The position numbers and the translations under genes were made by a program. The notes beneath the pieces are model-generated. The model searched no databases, was not told the origin of the DNA, and worked only from the letters and a program-made list of their open reading frames with translations. From Aequorivita soesokkakensis (GTDB lineage Bacteria > Bacteroidota > Bacteroidia > Flavobacteriales > Flavobacteriaceae), in NCBI RefSeq assembly GCF_001641085.1, contig NZ_LXIE01000034.1:42468-106467 (forward strand): DNA of 64,000 nucleotides, read 5' to 3'. Of the stretch, positions 61,500 through 64,000 are shown one piece after another; positions within the stretch are counted from its first letter, which is position 1; each line of letters begins with the position of its first letter.

Positions 61500-62717
61500 A
61501 TGCCCTTCAACATCCAAAAAATACGTAACGATTTTCCCATCCTTTCCCGAAAGGTGAATGGTTATCCGTTGGTTTATTTGGACAATGCCGCGACTTCGCA
61601 AAAACCGAAGCAGGTTATTGACAGCATTGTTGATTATTACAGCAATTACAACGCAAATATCCACCGTGGCGTACACACACTTTCGCAAGAAGCAACAGAT
61701 GCTTACGAAGCTTCGCGCAAAAAAATCCAAACCCATTTTAACGCGAAGGAAGCTTTTGAAATTATTTTCACTGCAGGTACTACGCATGGAATAAATCTGG
61801 TTGCAAATGGTTTTTCGGGAATTTTGAAAAAAGACGATGAAATTATCGTTTCCGCAATGGAACACCACAGCAATATTGTGCCATGGCAAATGCTTTGTGA
61901 AAAAACTGGAGCCATTTTGAAAGTGATTCCAATGAACGAGGAAGGTGTTTTGATTTTTTCGGAATACGAAAAATTGCTTTCAGAAAAAACAAAACTTGTT
62001 TTTGTAAACCATATTTCAAACGCATTGGGAACAATAAACCCAATCGAAAAAATTATTAAAAAAGCACACGAAGTTGGAGCGGTCGTACTTATTGACGGGG
62101 CACAATCCTGTTCGCATATAAAACCAGATCTTCAAAAACTGGATGTGGATTTTTACGTAACCTCGGCCCATAAAATGTGCGGTCCCACGGGTGTAGGTAT
62201 TCTTTATATGAAAGAGGAATGGGGAAACAAACTTCCACCCTATCAAGGAGGTGGCGAGATGATTGCCGAAGTTACTTTCGAGAAAACCACTTATGCAACA
62301 CTTCCTCATAAATTTGAAGCTGGAACGCCCAATATTTGTGGTGGAATTGCCTTTGGAGCGGCGATAGATTATTTAAATTCCATCGGTTTTGAGGCAATTG
62401 AAAAACACGAAAACGAACTTTTAAAATACGCCTCAGAAAAGCTTTTGGAAATTGAAGGTTTAAAAATTTACGGCACTGGGCCTGATAAAACTTCAGTGGT
62501 TTCTTTCAATATTGAAGGCATTCATCCCTATGATATTGGAACTATTGTAGATAAATTAGGAATTGCCGTGCGGACTGGCCACCACTGCGCCCAGCCTATT
62601 ATGGATTTTTATAAAATCCCAGGAACGGTGCGGGCTTCCTTTGCATTTTATAACACTTTGGAAGAAGTGGATGCTTTGGTAAATGCCGTAAAAAAAGCTA
62701 AAATGATGTTAAGTTGA
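61500..62717 (+). CDS. sufS: Cysteine desulfurase SufS
   Basis: A PLP enzyme that takes sulfur from cysteine for cluster assembly. The Schiff-base Lys lies in VTSAHKMCGPTGVGILY, and the persulfide-forming catalytic Cys in AVRTGHHCAQPIM. The 405 residues and the class II loop motifs (HSNIVPWQ, GTPNICGGIAFG) fit SufS rather than IscS. SufE is two genes downstream. Confidence 0.96.
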   Translation: MPFNIQKIRNDFPILSRKVNGYPLVYLDNAATSQKPKQVIDSIVDYYSNYNANIHRGVHTLSQEATDAYEASRKKIQTHFNAKEAFEIIFTAGTTHGINLVANGFSGILKKDDEIIVSAMEHHSNIVPWQMLCEKTGAILKVIPMNEEGVLIFSEYEKLLSEKTKLVFVNHISNALGTINPIEKIIKKAHEVGAVVLIDGAQSCSHIKPDLQKLDVDFYVTSAHKMCGPTGVGILYMKEEWGNKLPPYQGGGEMIAEVTFEKTTYATLPHKFEAGTPNICGGIAFGAAIDYLNSIGFEAIEKHENELLKYASEKLLEIEGLKIYGTGPDKTSVVSFNIEGIHPYDIGTIVDKLGIAVRTGHHCAQPIMDFYKIPGTVRASFAFYNTLEEVDALVNAVKKAKMMLS

Positions 62718-62775
62718 CCAAGAGCTATAATGGAAATCTTGAACTTTGATTTTCAAACTTTTAAAGACAACAACT

Positions 62776-63216
62776 ATGAAAACACTTGCCACATTATCAC
62801 TATTAATATTTGCAGTAATATTTACAGGTTGCGATGAAACCAAAAAAGTAATTGACGTTGCCGGAAGCGTGCAGCTAACGGGAAGTTACACGGTTTCTGC
62901 TATTAATGGAAAAAAACTTACAAACACTACCAACCCAACATTCACATTATCTGCTTTGGATAATTCCGTGCGTGGCACCACGGGTTGCAATTCCGTATTT
63001 GGAAATTACACCCTTAATCTCTACAGCCTTAGTTTTGGTGATTTAGCTGTGAGCGAAAAGATGTGTATGGACAAAAATATTATGAAAACCGAAAGGGATT
63101 TTCTTGATGCACTCAACAATACTGGGTCTTATGCCTTGGAGAACGGTGTACTAACACTATATTCCAAAACTGATAGAAGCGTTTTGCTCAGCGCCTCAAA
63201 AGATGCAAATAATTAA
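62776..63216 (+). CDS. META-domain lipoprotein
   Basis: The ATG at 62776 gives a 146-residue lipoprotein: MKTLATLSLLIFAVIFTGC, lipobox Cys19. The rest is a META/HslJ-like domain (LTGSYTVSAINGKKL, then VRGTTGCNSVFGNYTLN and KMCMDKNIMKTERDFLDAL). META-domain proteins such as HslJ relate to envelope stress and novobiocin resistance in E. coli. It is inserted between sufS and sufE. Confidence 0.85.
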   Translation: MKTLATLSLLIFAVIFTGCDETKKVIDVAGSVQLTGSYTVSAINGKKLTNTTNPTFTLSALDNSVRGTTGCNSVFGNYTLNLYSLSFGDLAVSEKMCMDKNIMKTERDFLDALNNTGSYALENGVLTLYSKTDRSVLLSASKDANN

Positions 63217-63225
63217 AACAAACCT

Positions 63226-63651
63226 ATGACCATTGAAGCAATACAGGAAGAATTGATTGACGAGTTTTCAATGTTTGAAGACTGGATGCAGCGCTATGAA
63301 TATATGATAGATTTGGGCAAATCACTTCCACTTATTGACGAAAATCTAAAGACTGAAGACAAACTGATAAAAGGTTGCCAAAGCAAAGTATGGCTAAATT
63401 CTGAAATGAAAGACGGCCAAATAATTTTTACAGCAGATAGCGACGCCATTATTACGAAAGGAATAATTGCAGTTTTGGTACGGGTTTTTTCAAATCAAAA
63501 ACCCCAGGACATACTTGATGCAAATACTGATTTTATTGATGAAATAGGTTTAAAAGAACATCTTTCGCCTACCCGGGCGAACGGATTGGTTTCAATGATA
63601 AAACAAATGAAAATGTATGCCCTGGCATACCAAACACAATTAAAGAATTAA
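63226..63651 (+). CDS. sufE: SufE family sulfur acceptor
   Basis: 141 residues that accept persulfide from SufS and hand it to SufB. The acceptor Cys lies in KLIKGCQSKVWLNSE, the SufE hallmark. LSPTRANGLVSMIKQMK is the usual C-terminal helix. It is immediately before the SufT-like gene, four bases away. Confidence 0.94.
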   Translation: MTIEAIQEELIDEFSMFEDWMQRYEYMIDLGKSLPLIDENLKTEDKLIKGCQSKVWLNSEMKDGQIIFTADSDAIITKGIIAVLVRVFSNQKPQDILDANTDFIDEIGLKEHLSPTRANGLVSMIKQMKMYALAYQTQLKN

Positions 63652-63655
63652 AAAT

Positions 63656-63979
63656 ATGGAAGCAGAAATAGACATGGCCGAACTGGGCGAAAAAATAGTA
63701 ACTGTGCTAAAAACCATTTACGACCCAGAAATACCTGTAGATATTTATGAACTTGGCCTTATTTATGACGTTTTTATAAACGAAGACCGAGAGGTAAAAA
63801 TATTGATGACACTCACTACCCCCAATTGCCCCGTTGCCGAAAGTCTGCCAATGGAGGTGGAAGACAAGGTGAAGTCCATGAAAATGATAAAAGATGCCGA
63901 AGTAGAAATAACGTTCGATCCACCGTGGAGCCAAGAATTGATGAGCGAGGAAGCGAAACTGGAATTGGGAATGCTTTAA
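63656..63979 (+). CDS. SufT-like DUF59/MIP18 iron-sulfur maturation protein
   Basis: The 107 residues show the DUF59 fold: VLKTIYDPEIPVDIYELGLI, then LMTLTTPNCPVAESLPMEVE with the conserved reactive Cys, and EVEITFDPPWSQELMSEEAK. Members linked to suf operons (often called SufT) help Fe-S maturation; the relatives PaaD and MIP18 target other Fe-S proteins. Its position at the end of suf supports SufT. I leave the symbol out because the paralogue cannot be told by sequence alone. Confidence 0.88.
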   Translation: MEAEIDMAELGEKIVTVLKTIYDPEIPVDIYELGLIYDVFINEDREVKILMTLTTPNCPVAESLPMEVEDKVKSMKMIKDAEVEITFDPPWSQELMSEEAKLELGML

Positions 63980-63983
63980 AAAA

Positions 63984-64000
63984 ATGTTCAATGTTCAATG
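63984..64000 (+). repeat. Heptamer repeat at the window edge
   Basis: ATGTTCA occurs twice in a row, then ATG, just after the SufT-like gene. The run continues past the edge, and its full length cannot be seen. Confidence 0.6.

Overview
The window comes from a Bacteroidota genome, almost certainly a marine or aquatic member of the Flavobacteriaceae. Supporting evidence: AT-rich DNA; promoters of the TTG-(17-23)-TAnnTTTG type; almost no Shine-Dalgarno sites; gliding-motility genes gldE and gldD; two proteins with a type IX secretion (T9SS) C-terminal sorting domain; many Bacteroidota-type lipoproteins; a three-gene type B succinate dehydrogenase; and a SUF-type Fe-S operon. No rRNA, tRNA, insertion sequence or CRISPR array was recognised.

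Layout. 1-6.7 kb: the N-terminus of a large outer-membrane protein, exonuclease III, a Tas-type aldo-keto reductase, an acyl-CoA dehydrogenase, an M23 lipoprotein and RadA, separated by GC-rich dispersed repeats that double as terminators. 6.7-10.2 kb: a propeller-type sensor kinase overlapping its LuxR-type regulator. 10.2-14.6 kb: an esterase-like protein, the panC-panD-flippase operon and a half-length GT5 protein. 14.7-21.9 kb: a DUF4270 lipoprotein, glmS, a P-loop sulfotransferase-like protein paired with a class IV aminotransferase, and a detached atpD-atpC pair. 22-28 kb: a cupin/JmjC-like protein, a small XRE plus membrane-protein module with a visible operator, recX, RNase G, a 30-codon COX24/mS38-like gene, HU and mutY. 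28-32.4 kb: ssb, gldE, gldD, DUF4199, rplU with a long extra domain, and rpmA. 32.4-44.2 kb: a transglutaminase-like protein, DUF1028, a hybrid histidine kinase, sdhCAB, a T9SS-sorted protein and a BNR/sortilin-type exported protein.

44.2-47.5 kb is the accessory stretch. It holds an orphan cytosolic ORF, then a non-coding array of fourteen 21-bp units (exactly two helical turns) built on an AACGTT-centred palindrome, then an AT-rich ImmA/IrrE-type metallopeptidase plus DUF4411 PIN-like pair and a decayed secreted ORF. 47.5-56.4 kb: aminopeptidase P, small membrane proteins, thiL, and a four-gene exported cluster ending in an MbnP/MbnH copper-protein and diheme-enzyme pair. 56.5-64 kb: a SUF operon (sufA-B-C-D-S-E plus a SufT-like gene) with three predicted exported proteins interleaved.

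Functionally the window is mostly housekeeping: coenzyme A precursor synthesis, amino sugars, respiration and ATP synthesis, DNA repair, ribosome and Fe-S assembly. The points most worth following up are the 21-bp array, heptamer tandem repeats sitting directly before start codons, the MbnPH cluster, the lipoproteins inside the suf operon, and the self-regulating XRE module.
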